The translations under genes were made by a program, and so were the position numbers. The notes under the pieces are model-generated. The model was not told the origin of the DNA. It did not search any database and saw only the letters and a program-made list of their open reading frames with translations. 64,000 bases of DNA from Spirochaetes bacterium ADurb.Bin110 (GTDB taxonomy: Bacteria > Spirochaetota > Spirochaetia > Treponematales > Rectinemataceae): the NCBI GenBank assembly GCA_002070755.1, contig MWDY01000176.1:3670-67669 (forward strand), read 5' to 3'. This document shows, one piece after another, positions 1 to 8,247 of this stretch; the first letter of the stretch is position 1; each line of letters opens with the position of its first letter.

Positions 1-691
1 TGCTAACTGATCCGAGAAATACAGCTTTGCCTTCACCTCCGTCCCCTTGATCGACTGCAGCATCTAAATTGATTATTGCTTTCATCTGAAGCTGATGAGA
101 ACTAATAAAATCTGAGAGGATCTTCCTAGCTGCTTTCATTCCAACAGAAGCTCCCTCTTCATCCGGAACAGCTAAGAAAATGATATTCCCAATCCTACCA
201 GGATCCCCCAGGAATTTAGAGATCACAGTAATCGCAGCAGCTAGTCCGCTTTTCATATCAAGAATGCCTCTGCCCGGAATGAATAAACCGCTTTCCAAAT
301 CCTTTTTAAGAGATATTTCTGAAGACGAAAGGCTGTCTTTAGCAGAAAGCATTTGAAGCATTTTTTTCAAAAGTGCATCGGGATCAAAAGCGAGTGGCTC
401 TAAAGCTCCATAATTACTTGTATCAACTACATCATAATGTCCTGTAAGCGTTATACACGCTTGCCCTTCTCCTGGAGCAAAAGCAATTACAATTCTTCGT
501 TTCAACTCATCCTCGGAAATCTCAAATTCTTGGACAAGGTTTGGCCTGCTGCTAAAGAAAGGAATTTCTAGAAGAACAGAAATAAGAAAATCAGGGTATG
601 ATAATTCTCCTGAGGTTTTTGTTATGCTAGCAAATTTAGCCAATCGAATCGCGAGGGATTGAGTATCTATTTTACTATTTCTATAAATCAT
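1..691 (-). CDS. RocB-like M20 peptidase (3' part outside window)
   Basis: This is the first 230 residues of a zinc-dependent M20 amidohydrolase/peptidase, read on the minus strand and running off the left edge. Visible motifs are GHYDVVD (His85, Asp87), GRGILDMKSG with the bridging Asp145, and VPDEEGASVG with the catalytic Glu pair near 178-179. The short serine-containing spacer and the order of motifs resemble RocB, the arginine-utilisation M20 protein of Bacillus, more than ArgE or DapE. Its substrate cannot be told from the sequence. The start at 691 is the first ATG of the open frame. A copy of the dispersed 13-bp repeat lies in frame at residues 215-219 (QGDGG), in a loop just before the GS-V-S strand. 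The assignment to M20 is firm; the assignment to RocB is likely. Confidence 0.8.
   Translation of the reverse strand, partial: MIYRNSKIDTQSLAIRLAKFASITKTSGELSYPDFLISVLLEIPFFSSRPNLVQEFEISEDELKRRIVIAFAPGEGQACITLTGHYDVVDTSNYGALEPLAFDPDALLKKMLQMLSAKDSLSSSEISLKKDLESGLFIPGRGILDMKSGLAAAITVISKFLGDPGRIGNIIFLAVPDEEGASVGMKAARKILSDFISSHQLQMKAIINLDAAVDQGDGGEGKAVFLGSVS
34..46 (-). repeat. 13-bp GGGACGGAGG repeat, copy 1
   Basis: The core CCTCCGTCCC reads on the plus strand. It lies in frame inside the RocB-like gene, where it encodes Gly-Asp-Gly-Gly. The strand given for all copies of this repeat is the strand carrying the G-rich form. Confidence 0.8.
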
Positions 692-801
692 ATAGATGCT
701 ACTCTATCATAAATCTAATAGCTTGGTTGAGTATTTAGAAAAATAGGATGGCATTCTTAGACAGAATACAAAGTCATAAAGATCCAAATAATAAGTAATA
801 A

Positions 802-814
802 GGGGACGGAGGTT
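802..814 (+). repeat. 13-bp GGGACGGAGG repeat, copy 2
   Basis: GGGGACGGAGGTT lies upstream of the Y1 transposase and reads towards it. Together with the oppositely oriented copy at 2148-2160 it brackets the transposase region. Confidence 0.85.
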
Positions 815-844
815 TGGCGTATGTTTGGCCTACGTTTGGCCTAC
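812..844 (+). repeat. three 11-bp tandem units GTTTGGCSTAY
   Basis: The units GTTTGGCGTAT, GTTTGGCCTAC and GTTTGGCCTAC follow one another without gaps and overlap the end of the 13-bp repeat. They lie about 190 bp upstream of the transposase start and could be a binding array for the transposase or remains of an element end. Confidence 0.7.
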
Positions 845-1030
845 AGCATTTCACCATATCTAACTTATTAGCATTCAAGGATTTAATATTGGCTAAACAT
901 TGCAACATTGCACTTCAATATTCTGCTCTTTCTATGCTGCTCTCGAGTTAGCAATGCTGTATAGATAATCTTAAAGTGATAAGATGCCAAATTTTGAATT
1001 ATTTTTTCTTTTTTCTGCGATGTTCTTTAT

Positions 1031-1519
1031 ATGAGACATTCAAGGATATTATCAGAAGGATCCTGGTATCATGTTTTTGCTAAGATCAATAGAGGAGAAT
1101 GCATATTTGACAATAAAGAGATAAAGCTCCTATTTCTCAAGGTAGTTCTGCGTGCAAAAACCAAAGTAAGACATCCTTATAAATTTGAAATTGCCAATTT
1201 TTGTATTATGGGGAACCACATTCATTTTTTAATAAAACCTGCAAAAGGAGAATCTCTATCAAGAATAATGCAATGGATATTGTCGGTATTTGCTATACAT
1301 TATAATAAAATAATACAAGCAAAGGGTCATGTATGGCATGATCGTTTCAAAAGCGTATTAATTAATACTATAAGGCAATTTATTTTAGTATATGAATATA
1401 TAAGCAATAACCCTATAAAAGCAGGCCTTTGCACACTATCCTCAGAATATCAATATTGCGGTGAATACTTTATATCAAAAGATGATTTTCGGATTATAGA
1501 GAAAGATCTCGAGTTTTAG
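1031..1519 (+). mobile_element. REP-associated tyrosine transposase (Y1/HUH family)
   Basis: This 162-residue protein carries the IS200-like Y1 transposase fold. YHVFAKINRGECIF forms the first strand, NFCIMGNHIHFLIKP contains the His-hydrophobic-His metal site (H63, H65), WHDRFKS follows, and a late helix YEYISNNPIKAGL holds the candidate nucleophile (Tyr121 or Tyr123). The xYIxxNPxKAGL ending is typical of the RAYT branch, which mobilises or maintains short REP sequences and seldom moves itself. No tnpB or accessory gene accompanies it. Codon use is AT-rich compared with the neighbouring metabolic genes, in line with horizontal origin. The frame is intact, so it could be active. The link to the dispersed 13-bp repeat is inference. 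Confidence 0.85.
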
Positions 1520-1794
1520 CAAAAATAGGCCAAAAACTTCTCTTATGAAATATGATAATGATTCTTCTCTGCAATTTGCTGCTCTTAGATGATAATACTT
1601 CAGCAAGAATAGCCATAACAATTTCAAAACAAGATTTGACTCCAATATGAATCCAATAGGATCATTAGCTTCTTTCAAGCTCAATTTAATCAAGACCTAC
1701 TCCTTAATACTCAAATTGAGATTGAAAAACCTTTCTGCTAGAACCAAACATACCAGAATATGCTTATGGGTTATCTAGACAATATATTGTCAAG

Positions 1795-1860
1795 GTCTGA
1801 ACTGAACCCCTGCACGTGGACACAAAAGGGGGTATAGAATTGGAAGGGGTCAGTTCAGAC
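1795..1860. repeat. 17-bp inverted repeat (hairpin or element ends)
   Basis: The left arm GTCTGAACTGAACCCCT (1795-1811) and right arm AGGGGTCAGTTCAGAC (1845-1860) are inverted copies that differ by a single extra A. The 33-bp spacer contains GTGGACACAAAAGGGGG. The structure could be a REP/BIME hairpin related to the neighbouring transposase, or the two ends of a very small non-autonomous element. No U-tract follows, so a terminator is unlikely. Confidence 0.65.
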
Positions 1861-1935
1861 TAAAACCGGAATGTTACCACCGACTGTGACACAATATCGA
1901 ACTGCTCTATCATTATTAGCTGGAGAATGAATTAT

Positions 1936-2073
1936 CTAATTAGATGATGAATCAGATTCATTAATAATAATCTCTAAATCAAAACATTCATCTAATCTTG
2001 CCACATTTAATGCTTTTTCGCTGAGCAAATTGTTATCAGGCTCTATATTAGCTCGTAAATTCGAATGAAGCTT
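1936..2073 (-). pseudogene. possible decayed coding remnant
   Basis: The minus strand holds an open stretch of about 45 codons without a start codon. It encodes a protein-like peptide with segments such as LRANIEPDNNLLSEKA and ARLDECFDLEI, ending at a stop at 1936-1938. A stop also closes the frame upstream. The peptide reads like the tail of a real helical protein, but I recognise no family and chance is possible. Confidence 0.2.
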
Positions 2074-2147
2074 TCATTTAATGATTTATAGAAAAATCAT
2101 GACTATCCTCAATCAGCAATCTTATTGAATTATGGAATTGCAATTGT

Positions 2148-2160
2148 TGCCTCCGTCCCT
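2148..2160 (-). repeat. 13-bp GGGACGGAGG repeat, copy 3
   Basis: GCCTCCGTCCCT lies between the transposase and the PRPP synthetase gene, inverted with respect to copy 2. Confidence 0.8.
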
Positions 2161-2336
2161 CGATTAAGAGCTGCCATTCTATATTAAAGATTCTATTTTC
2201 TATATATAACCAACTCCCTCCCTAATTCTCTTTTGAAAGATTCTATTCATTTGGGCAATTTTGGGCTATACTAATGAAGATTTTTCTTGTTTCTCATCCA
2301 CATCAATTTGTTGAATTCAAAGAGGGAAGGCTTTGC

Positions 2337-3665
2337 ATGAGTTATTCAGATCCAACCCATCTAGGCATTATTGCTTGCCCAGGAGCAGAGGCGTTCGCAA
2401 ATCAGGTTATACGAAAGCTCTCTGGAATCTATAAGCATCGATTCATGAGAAAAGCTCAAGCTATAGCAGGAAGATATCATATCACTCCTGAGCTGGTTAT
2501 TAGAAAGATCAACTTCGCAAATGACTGTAACACTGGTATGCTTTTTTTGCCAGGAGATAAAGAACGTTATCGACCACCCAAATTTAAGATCGATGTAAGA
2601 CATACTTTCTTTGCAAATGGCGAGATAAAAACAGAAATCCTTGAATCTATCAGGGGCAGAAGTATCTATATCTTTCAGGATGTTGAAAATCATCAACCCG
2701 TCTCATTTAATGATGGCACTATCCAAAAAGTTCTTTCAGTAAATGATCATATTTTTAACCTTTTTGTAGCTATCGATGCTGCCATGCAGGCTGGGGCTGC
2801 AGAAATAAGTCTTGTGCTGCCAATATATCCTTATTCGCGACAACATAAAAAAAAGGGAAGAGAGGGATTAACTGCAGCTCGCATTGGCAAGATGCTGGAA
2901 AGCCTTGGCGTTGATAGAATCATCACTCTTGATATTCACTCAAAGGAAATTGAGAATGCATTTGACCGGCTCAGAATGGAGAACCTACATGCCTCTTTTC
3001 AGATCATTGAAAAGCTGACGTCGATTATTGATATAGCAAAAGAAGATATAGTAGTACTTGCCCCAGATACAGGTGCAGTCGATCGAAATAAATTCTATGC
3101 AAATGCTTTACAAAAGCCCTTAGCTTTACTTTACAAAGAAAGAGACTATTCAAAAATCACTAAAAGTGCAGCAGAAACTAATATCAGTGAAATGCGATTA
3201 CTCGGTAATGTCTCGCATAAAGTTGTCTTTATGGCAGATGATTTGATCGGCACCGGTGGAACTCTCATTAAGGCAATGAGATATCTAAAAGAACTTGGCG
3301 CTAGTAAGGTTATATGTGCAGTTAGCCTTCCAATCTTTTCAGCAAATGCAATTGATGACTTTGACGCTGCTTACAAGGAAGGACTATTTTATAGAGTAAT
3401 AGGAACAAATGCCATATATCATAATGAATTGCTTAAAAAGGAATGGTATATTCAGAGTGACGTCACTGGCCTTTTTGCACAGGTAATTAGCTTGCTGCAT
3501 CATGATAGATCCTTAAGCTCACTTCTGGATAATCGTGATGTTGTAGCACGCCTTATCAAGAAAAAGCTAGAAAGTACTGGAAGCAGTAGGGCCTCTTCAA
3601 ATCAGCCAAAGGATGAGAATACAAGTGAAGATGTTATTCCTTATGGCGCCGCTAATAAGCCATAA
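2337..3665 (+). CDS. prs: ribose-phosphate pyrophosphokinase (PRPP synthetase)
   Basis: The enzyme makes 5-phosphoribosyl 1-pyrophosphate from ribose 5-phosphate and ATP for nucleotide, histidine and NAD synthesis. The N-terminal half contains the ATP/ribose-phosphate stretch PIYPYSRQHKKKGREG and the GVDRIITLDIHS segment. The C-terminal half contains the PRPP loop VVFMADDLIGTGGTLIKA. At about 440 residues it is longer than the usual 315-residue class I enzyme. The family has known longer variants, and here the extra length is N-terminal and C-terminal (a Ser-rich tail). I prefer the ATG at 2337, which follows a clear AGGGAAGG ribosome binding site. An in-frame ATG at 2274 would add 21 residues but has no such site. 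The function is confident; the start is not settled. Confidence 0.87.
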   Translation: MSYSDPTHLGIIACPGAEAFANQVIRKLSGIYKHRFMRKAQAIAGRYHITPELVIRKINFANDCNTGMLFLPGDKERYRPPKFKIDVRHTFFANGEIKTEILESIRGRSIYIFQDVENHQPVSFNDGTIQKVLSVNDHIFNLFVAIDAAMQAGAAEISLVLPIYPYSRQHKKKGREGLTAARIGKMLESLGVDRIITLDIHSKEIENAFDRLRMENLHASFQIIEKLTSIIDIAKEDIVVLAPDTGAVDRNKFYANALQKPLALLYKERDYSKITKSAAETNISEMRLLGNVSHKVVFMADDLIGTGGTLIKAMRYLKELGASKVICAVSLPIFSANAIDDFDAAYKEGLFYRVIGTNAIYHNELLKKEWYIQSDVTGLFAQVISLLHHDRSLSSLLDNRDVVARLIKKKLESTGSSRASSNQPKDENTSEDVIPYGAANKP

Positions 3666-3717
3666 AGACCTGTCTTCGTCCTTCTAATAATCAAAACAAA
3701 ACCGCATTGAAGGCATT

Positions 3718-4743
3718 CTAACGCTGTACTCTACCCGAAGCGTCTCCTCCTAAGAGCTTCTCAACCTCTCCCTTTTCAATAAGAGCAAAATCGCCCGAAA
3801 TAGAATGCTTTAAACAGGAAAGCGCAGCAGCATATTCAAGAGCAGCCTGATAGTCCTTCTTCGTAATCAATCCGTATATTAGACCGGCGACAAAACTATC
3901 TCCAGCTCCAACCCTGTCTACTATATCGGATATATGATATTTGCGCGAGATAAACCTCCGTCCCTCACTGATGATCATTCCTGACCAATCATTATTGTCA
4001 GCTGAAAAGCTTTCTCGAAGAGTCACTGCTGCTATCTTTGCGTTTGGGTATTGTTTTAAAGCAATCTCGCACATCGCTTGATATGCATCGATATCAAGAT
4101 GTTGAGCTCCAATAGCTGAAGGGCCCTTAATCCCCAATGATTTTTGATAGTCTTCTTCATTCCCTATAAGAATATCTGCATATCGCGCAATTTCTGACAT
4201 CACACTACATGCATCTACTCCATAGTTCCATAATTTGGCTCTATAATTCAAATCAAGAGATACGGTCAATCTCTTATCTTTAGCAATACGAACAGCTTTG
4301 ATCGTTTCATCAGCGCAATTTTGAGAAAGAGCAGGTGTAATTCCTGATATATGAAACCATTGCATATCTTTAAATGAAGCTTCCCAGTCGATGTCCTCTT
4401 CAGCAATTCTTGAAATTGCTGAGTTTTCCCTATCATAGATGACATTACTTGGACGCTGATTGGCTCCATTCTCAAAAAAATATATTCCCAGCCTCCCCTC
4501 CTTGAATTTTAAGCATGAAACGTCAACGCCATGCGATCGAAGCTCTCTCATGCATTCTCTTCCAATTGGATTCTCTGGTAAAATACTAATAAAGCGCGCT
4601 GAAATGCCTAATCTTGAGAGAGCAACAGCCACATTTGCTTCGCTTCCGCCAAAAGTTGCTTCAAAAAAAGGCGACTGAAGTAATCTTTCCTGTCCGGGAG
4701 ATTTTAGCCTAAGCATAATCTCCCCAAATGTTGCTATGCTCAT
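3718..4743 (-). CDS. kdgK: 2-keto-3-deoxygluconate kinase (PfkB family)
   Basis: This PfkB-type sugar kinase of 341 residues would phosphorylate 2-keto-3-deoxygluconate to KDPG. Visible are the N-terminal FGEIMLRL strand, the FGGSEANVAVALSRLG substrate segment and the C-terminal signature DRVGAGDSFVAGLIYG with the catalytic Asp. It lies 14 bp downstream of the KDPG aldolase gene on the same strand, so the two form an operon that runs consecutive steps of uronate breakdown. The substrate assignment rests mainly on this context. A copy of the 13-bp repeat is read in frame (EGRRF) in the loop before SRKYHI. Another 2-keto sugar kinase is the main alternative. Confidence 0.85.
   Translation of the reverse strand: MSIATFGEIMLRLKSPGQERLLQSPFFEATFGGSEANVAVALSRLGISARFISILPENPIGRECMRELRSHGVDVSCLKFKEGRLGIYFFENGANQRPSNVIYDRENSAISRIAEEDIDWEASFKDMQWFHISGITPALSQNCADETIKAVRIAKDKRLTVSLDLNYRAKLWNYGVDACSVMSEIARYADILIGNEEDYQKSLGIKGPSAIGAQHLDIDAYQAMCEIALKQYPNAKIAAVTLRESFSADNNDWSGMIISEGRRFISRKYHISDIVDRVGAGDSFVAGLIYGLITKKDYQAALEYAAALSCLKHSISGDFALIEKGEVEKLLGGDASGRVQR
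3953..3965 (-). repeat. 13-bp GGGACGGAGG repeat, copy 4
   Basis: This copy is inside kdgK, in frame, encoding Gly-Arg-Arg after Ser-Glu. Confidence 0.8.
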
Positions 4744-4757
4744 TCCAATTCTCCTTC

Positions 4758-5630
4758 CTATTCAATAAGATGAATTTGAGCATGTAATCCTGGAATACCC
4801 ACGCTCATCTCAACAAGACCCTGTTTGTTTTCGATTTCGGAACCAGGAATAACATAAGCTTTCAAATAAGAAAGCATAGCCAATGTTCTTTTGATCGATG
4901 GTGTTTTGACTTCAATACAACCTCCGTCCCTCATTGACCTCATTGGCTTAATCTGCCCCTCCTCATCTATGCCTTCTTGCACAATTGGCAAGAATCCCAT
5001 CATCGCTCGTCGTGCAGATTTTATAAGTCTCTCAATTTCATCAAATTTCCCTGCTTCAAGAAGATCTGCTGAGACAATCCATGAGCCACCACAAGCCAAC
5101 ACATTCTTCAAAGAAAGATATTCATGAATATTATTTTCCTGAATTCCTCCTGTAGGGATGAATGACACTTGCTGATACACTGACCTAAATGCATTAAGAG
5201 CCTTAACTCCACCAGAGACCTCTGCAGGAAAAAATTTCAAAATATTAAGGCCCATAGCCATAGCTTGCTCTATAAGCGAAGGGTTATTTACTCCTGGAAA
5301 AACAGGAACATTCCTTCCCAAACAGTATTCACATATTGATGGATTAAAACCTGGAGAGACAATAAATTGTGCTCCTGCCAAAAGAGCTGCATCTACTTCA
5401 TCTTTTTTCGTTACTGTTCCAGCACCTACAAGAATATCCTCATAGCATGATGCAAACTTCTCGATTACTTTAGGTGCAGCTTTTGTCCTAAAAGTAATCT
5501 CAGCAACAGACAACCCACCTCCACGAAGTGCTTTAGCAAGACCGTCTACCATCTCCGCAGAATCAATCTTTATTACAGGGATAAGGCTATTTTTATAAAA
5601 CAGTTCTTTAATTTCCTCTTTTTTTGCCAT
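4758..5630 (-). CDS. eda: KDPG / 4-hydroxy-2-oxoglutarate aldolase with VOC-like tail
   Basis: The first 215 or so residues form the class I KDPG aldolase barrel. VAEITFRT carries the catalytic Glu, VGAGTVT follows, and NILKFFPAE contains the Schiff-base Lys. It would split KDPG into pyruvate and glyceraldehyde 3-phosphate. The remaining 75 residues add a glyoxalase-like (VOC) half domain (CIEVKTPSIKRTL to HAQIHLIE), a tail seen in some members of this family. A linker of about 25 residues separates the two parts and contains a copy of the 13-bp repeat (MRDGGC). The gene is first in the eda-kdgK operon, and an inverted repeat sits just upstream of its start. Confidence 0.88.
   Translation of the reverse strand: MAKKEEIKELFYKNSLIPVIKIDSAEMVDGLAKALRGGGLSVAEITFRTKAAPKVIEKFASCYEDILVGAGTVTKKDEVDAALLAGAQFIVSPGFNPSICEYCLGRNVPVFPGVNNPSLIEQAMAMGLNILKFFPAEVSGGVKALNAFRSVYQQVSFIPTGGIQENNIHEYLSLKNVLACGGSWIVSADLLEAGKFDEIERLIKSARRAMMGFLPIVQEGIDEEGQIKPMRSMRDGGCIEVKTPSIKRTLAMLSYLKAYVIPGSEIENKQGLVEMSVGIPGLHAQIHLIE
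4919..4931 (-). repeat. 13-bp GGGACGGAGG repeat, copy 5
   Basis: This copy is inside eda at the junction between the aldolase core and the VOC-like tail, encoding Arg-Asp-Gly-Gly. Confidence 0.8.
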
Positions 5631-5654
5631 CTTATAATCCTTAAAAATCTATGT

Positions 5655-5699
5655 TATGTGTTAGTCCACATAGCTAAAGCAAAATCTCGTCTTTAGCTA
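5655..5699 (-). promoter_or_regulatory. paired inverted repeats upstream of eda
   Basis: Two inverted repeats lie 25-70 bp upstream of the eda start. One is TATGTG-N6-CACATA (5655-5672). The other is TAGCTAAAG-N11-CTTTAGCTA (5671-5699), with perfect 9-bp arms. They overlap by two bases. They could be operators for a sugar-acid regulator or a leader hairpin. Neither matches the operator-like palindrome in front of the IclR gene. Confidence 0.4.
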
Positions 5700-5759
5700 G
5701 AACCGAAAAAGTCCAGGTCAACATAATATTTTTTTAGTCCTATTTGTCTCTTTTGCGTA

Positions 5760-5772
5760 ATCCTCCGTCCCC
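5760..5772 (-). repeat. 13-bp GGGACGGAGG repeat, copy 6
   Basis: This copy is intergenic, about 130 bp upstream of the eda start and downstream of the yhcH-like gene. Confidence 0.75.
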
Positions 5773-5911
5773 TATTTCCTCCCCTATTTTCTCCGATTTC
5801 CTTAGTAAGCAATTCCCAATCAATATTCAAGCCAGATAAAACTTTTCCAATATCTTCATCTTGGCTTCCTGATTGAAATCAATAAGCCATGCATTTTTCA
5901 AGCCTTAATGA

Positions 5912-6370
5912 CTATATAGCCACTTTTACCACAACTTTTCTCACCGATTCCGCCAATGCTCCCGCTTTCATACATGGCCGATGCGCATCCTCAGGGAAAA
6001 AAATAGCGAGTTGTTCAGCGCTCATCGCTAGAACATTAGCATTTCTATCTGTTGGTAAGGCATAGAATTCTATATCAGGCTTGTAAGGCTCAATGACTTT
6101 GAGTGCATTCACTGGCAGCACCTCAATGATTTCTTTTCCTGAAATCATCATTTGAATGTCTATATATTCTCGATGAGATTCAAATCTGCACTCTGAATGT
6201 TCTTTAGCAGTATATTCTTGAATGAGCGCAAAGACAGCATCGCCTTCAATAGAATACTTCCCTATTGAAAGCTGACGCCAAAGTCCCTTATGGAGCCAAT
6301 CAAAAGCAATATCTAGATTCTTGCTAAGTCCTCGATATCTCGATAATTCCGAAAGCATGCTGACAATCAT
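5912..6370 (-). CDS. YhcH/YjgK/YiaL family protein
   Basis: This 152-residue cupin-like protein belongs to the DUF386 (YhcH/YjgK/YiaL) family. Visible features are the GKYSIEGDAVFALIQEY segment, the FESHREYIDIQ motif with its conserved His and Glu, and the FFPEDAHRPCM motif near the C-terminus. Family members sit in sugar-acid and sialic-acid operons and are thought to act as anomerases or isomerases. The location between the kduD/kduI pair and eda/kdgK fits a role in uronate breakdown. The exact reaction is unknown. The start has the weak spacing AAGAAA upstream and is the only plausible ATG. Confidence 0.8.
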   Translation of the reverse strand: MIVSMLSELSRYRGLSKNLDIAFDWLHKGLWRQLSIGKYSIEGDAVFALIQEYTAKEHSECRFESHREYIDIQMMISGKEIIEVLPVNALKVIEPYKPDIEFYALPTDRNANVLAMSAEQLAIFFPEDAHRPCMKAGALAESVRKVVVKVAI

Positions 6371-6434
6371 TTTCTTACTCCTTATATAGGGATTTCTGAA
6401 TTAATAAATAATCGCTCTTGGTAATTATTCAATA

Positions 6435-6447
6435 AACCTCCGTCCCT
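6435..6447 (-). repeat. 13-bp GGGACGGAGG repeat, copy 7
   Basis: This copy lies in the gap between kduD and the yhcH-like gene. The rest of that 208-bp gap shows no clear signal. Confidence 0.8.
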
Positions 6448-6578
6448 AGAGCTATACACTAGAGCTATACAGAGCCGCAGGACCAGGACCCATCCGCCCT
6501 CTAGATAATAACCACTCATGGTGCCCATATGTCAGACTATTTTAATCCTGCATTCCTCACATCTACTTGTTATGACTG

Positions 6579-7340
6579 TTATCTAGCCAGCCAACCACCA
6601 TCGACGGCGATAGTATACCCATTCACATAGTCGCTCGCTGATGATGCTAAGAAGACTGCAGCGCCCTTCACATCCTCGGGCGTGCCCCATCGACCCGCTG
6701 GTATGCGACCCAAGATCTCCTCTGACCGCTCTCTATCTGCTCTAAGCTCCGCTGTATTGTTCGTTGCCATATAGCCTGGAGCAATTGCGTTCACATTGAT
6801 CTGATATTTAGCCCATTCATTCGCCAATAATCTTGTCAGACCCATCACGGCACTTTTCGATGCTGTATAAGACGGCACCCTTATTCCTCCCTGGAATGAA
6901 AGCATCGATGCGATATTGATGATCTTTCCTCCCGTCCCTTGTTCGATATATTTTCGCGCCACTGCCTGGCTAAAGAAGAATACTGTCTTGGCATTTAGGT
7001 CCATCACATCGTCCCAATCTTTCTCCTTAAAATTAATTGCATCCTCTCGCCTAATAATTCCAGCATTGTTGACCAAAATATCCACTCGTCCAAAAGTGCT
7101 TATAGTCTTATCTAAGATGCCCTGAATAGGCTCGATTGTCAGAAGGTTTGCTACAATCTCCAGGTATTTGCGCCCTTGTGCCTCTATGACACTAGCCGTC
7201 TCTTTTGATGGCACATAATCTACTCCTACAACATTTGCTCCGGCTTCTGCCAGCGCAATGCTCATTCCCTGCCCAAGGCCGGTCGAACTACCCGTTACAA
7301 TCGCCACTTTACCATCAAGCCTAAATTTATCCAAAATCAT
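6579..7340 (-). CDS. kduD: 2-deoxy-D-gluconate 3-dehydrogenase / DKI reductase
   Basis: This short-chain dehydrogenase of 253 residues reduces 3-deoxy-hexosulosonate (DKII) to 2-keto-3-deoxygluconate with NAD(P)H. Motifs are TGSSTGLGQG (cofactor glycine loop), NNAGI, a catalytic Ser in INIASM, YTASKSAV (Tyr-x3-Lys) and the ending VDGGW. I start it at 7340, where AGGAG precedes MILDKFRL. The open frame continues 23 residues upstream but without a binding site, and 253 residues is the normal KduD length. It lies 29 bp downstream of kduI in the same direction, which is the classic pair of the pectin/uronate pathway. Confidence 0.92.
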   Translation of the reverse strand: MILDKFRLDGKVAIVTGSSTGLGQGMSIALAEAGANVVGVDYVPSKETASVIEAQGRKYLEIVANLLTIEPIQGILDKTISTFGRVDILVNNAGIIRREDAINFKEKDWDDVMDLNAKTVFFFSQAVARKYIEQGTGGKIINIASMLSFQGGIRVPSYTASKSAVMGLTRLLANEWAKYQINVNAIAPGYMATNNTAELRADRERSEEILGRIPAGRWGTPEDVKGAAVFLASSASDYVNGYTIAVDGGWLAR

Positions 7341-7368
7341 GCTCCTTCTCCTTTCAATATAGATTAGT

Positions 7369-8199
7369 TCAACGTAGATCAGCCATATCCACATTATCCA
7401 TATCATCAAATGTCTGGTTTTCCCCGGCCATACCCCAAATAAAGGTATATTTCCCAGTTCCTACCCCTGCATGAATCGACCAACTCGGACTGATTACAGC
7501 CTGCTCGTTTCGTACCACAATATGACGCGTTTCCTTAGGTTTACCCATCAAATGGAATACGACTCTGTCGTCTGGCATATCAAAATACAGATATGCCTCC
7601 ATTCGCCTCTCGTGTGTATGCACCGGCATTGTATTCCAGACACTCCCTTCCGAAAATGTCGTCATACCCATTACAAGCTGACATGTTTCAAGAACTGTCG
7701 GATGAATATATTGATTGATCACTCTTTTATTGCATTCCGCATCACTACCCAACGCCACATGGTTCGCTTGATCAAGAGTAATGAGCCTTGTTCTACATGC
7801 TCTATGAGCAGGTGCGCTATTAAAATAGAATCTTGCTGGCTCCTTTGGATTCTTGCTTGAAAATACAACATATTTTGAACCCATTGAGATATATAGAGCA
7901 TCCCGTTGTCCAACCTCATAGGTGGTGCCATCTACCTCGATAGATCCCTTTCCTCCTATATTGATAATTCCCATCTCTCGCCGTTCTAGAAAAAAATTTG
8001 TCCCCAATTCTTTGCTCACTGGTAAAGCAACAGGGACGGAGGTTGGGACAATGCCTCCAATTATCATCCTATCTACATGGCTATAGATGGCTGTCATATC
8101 TCCAACAACAAAGACTTTCTCAACCAAAAAAGCCTTGCGCAAATCCTCTGTCCCCATTTTTTTTGCAAACTCAGAATTAATCGCTTCTCGAATTTCCAT
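7369..8199 (-). CDS. kduI: 5-keto-4-deoxyuronate isomerase
   Basis: KduI isomerises 4-deoxy-L-threo-5-hexosulose uronate, the product of unsaturated uronate hydrolysis, to DKII, which KduD then reduces. The 276 residues follow the Escherichia coli protein closely, including FLERREMGIINIGG, the metal-binding HTHERRMEAYLYF, QAVISPSWSIHAGVG and the ending FDDMDNVDMADLR. A copy of the 13-bp repeat encodes Thr-Ser-Val-Pro in the loop after IIGGIVP. The homologous loop keeps nearly the same length, so the repeat seems to have replaced sequence here and not added to it. The gene heads the kduI-kduD unit and is divergent from the IclR regulator. Confidence 0.94.
   Translation of the reverse strand: MEIREAINSEFAKKMGTEDLRKAFLVEKVFVVGDMTAIYSHVDRMIIGGIVPTSVPVALPVSKELGTNFFLERREMGIINIGGKGSIEVDGTTYEVGQRDALYISMGSKYVVFSSKNPKEPARFYFNSAPAHRACRTRLITLDQANHVALGSDAECNKRVINQYIHPTVLETCQLVMGMTTFSEGSVWNTMPVHTHERRMEAYLYFDMPDDRVVFHLMGKPKETRHIVVRNEQAVISPSWSIHAGVGTGKYTFIWGMAGENQTFDDMDNVDMADLR
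8032..8044 (+). repeat. 13-bp GGGACGGAGG repeat, copy 8
   Basis: This copy is inside kduI on the non-coding strand and is read as Thr-Ser-Val-Pro in the protein. A weaker GGGGACAGAGG relative occurs at the 5' end of the same gene near 8145-8157. Confidence 0.8.
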
Positions 8200-8247
8200 C
8201 TTTGCTCCTTGTATGATAAATTATTGGTACATGATTTTTAGGTTTTG

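Larger units (their letters stand above)
692..1030. other. AT-rich intergenic region upstream of the transposase
   Basis: No coding frame is convincing here. The stretch holds one copy of the 13-bp repeat (802-814), followed directly by three 11-bp tandem units (812-844). The remainder is AT-rich. I see no strong ribosome binding site in front of the transposase ATG. Confidence 0.6.
1520..2336. other. long non-coding stretch with decayed sequence
   Basis: About 750-800 bp hold no convincing intact gene. The stretch contains a long inverted repeat (1795-1860), a possible decayed coding remnant on the minus strand (1936-2073) and one 13-bp repeat copy (2148-2160). Composition is AT-rich. It looks like the residue of past insertions around the transposase. 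Confidence 0.55.

Noticed and set aside
1475..1693. minus-strand open frame of 72 codons overlapping the end of the transposase
   Set aside because: It overlaps the real gene, lacks a ribosome binding site and has no recognisable motif.
6929..6945. CCTCCCGTCCC in kduD, resembling the 13-bp repeat
   Set aside because: It has an extra C and encodes the normal Gly-Thr-Gly-Gly-Lys of short-chain dehydrogenases of this type.
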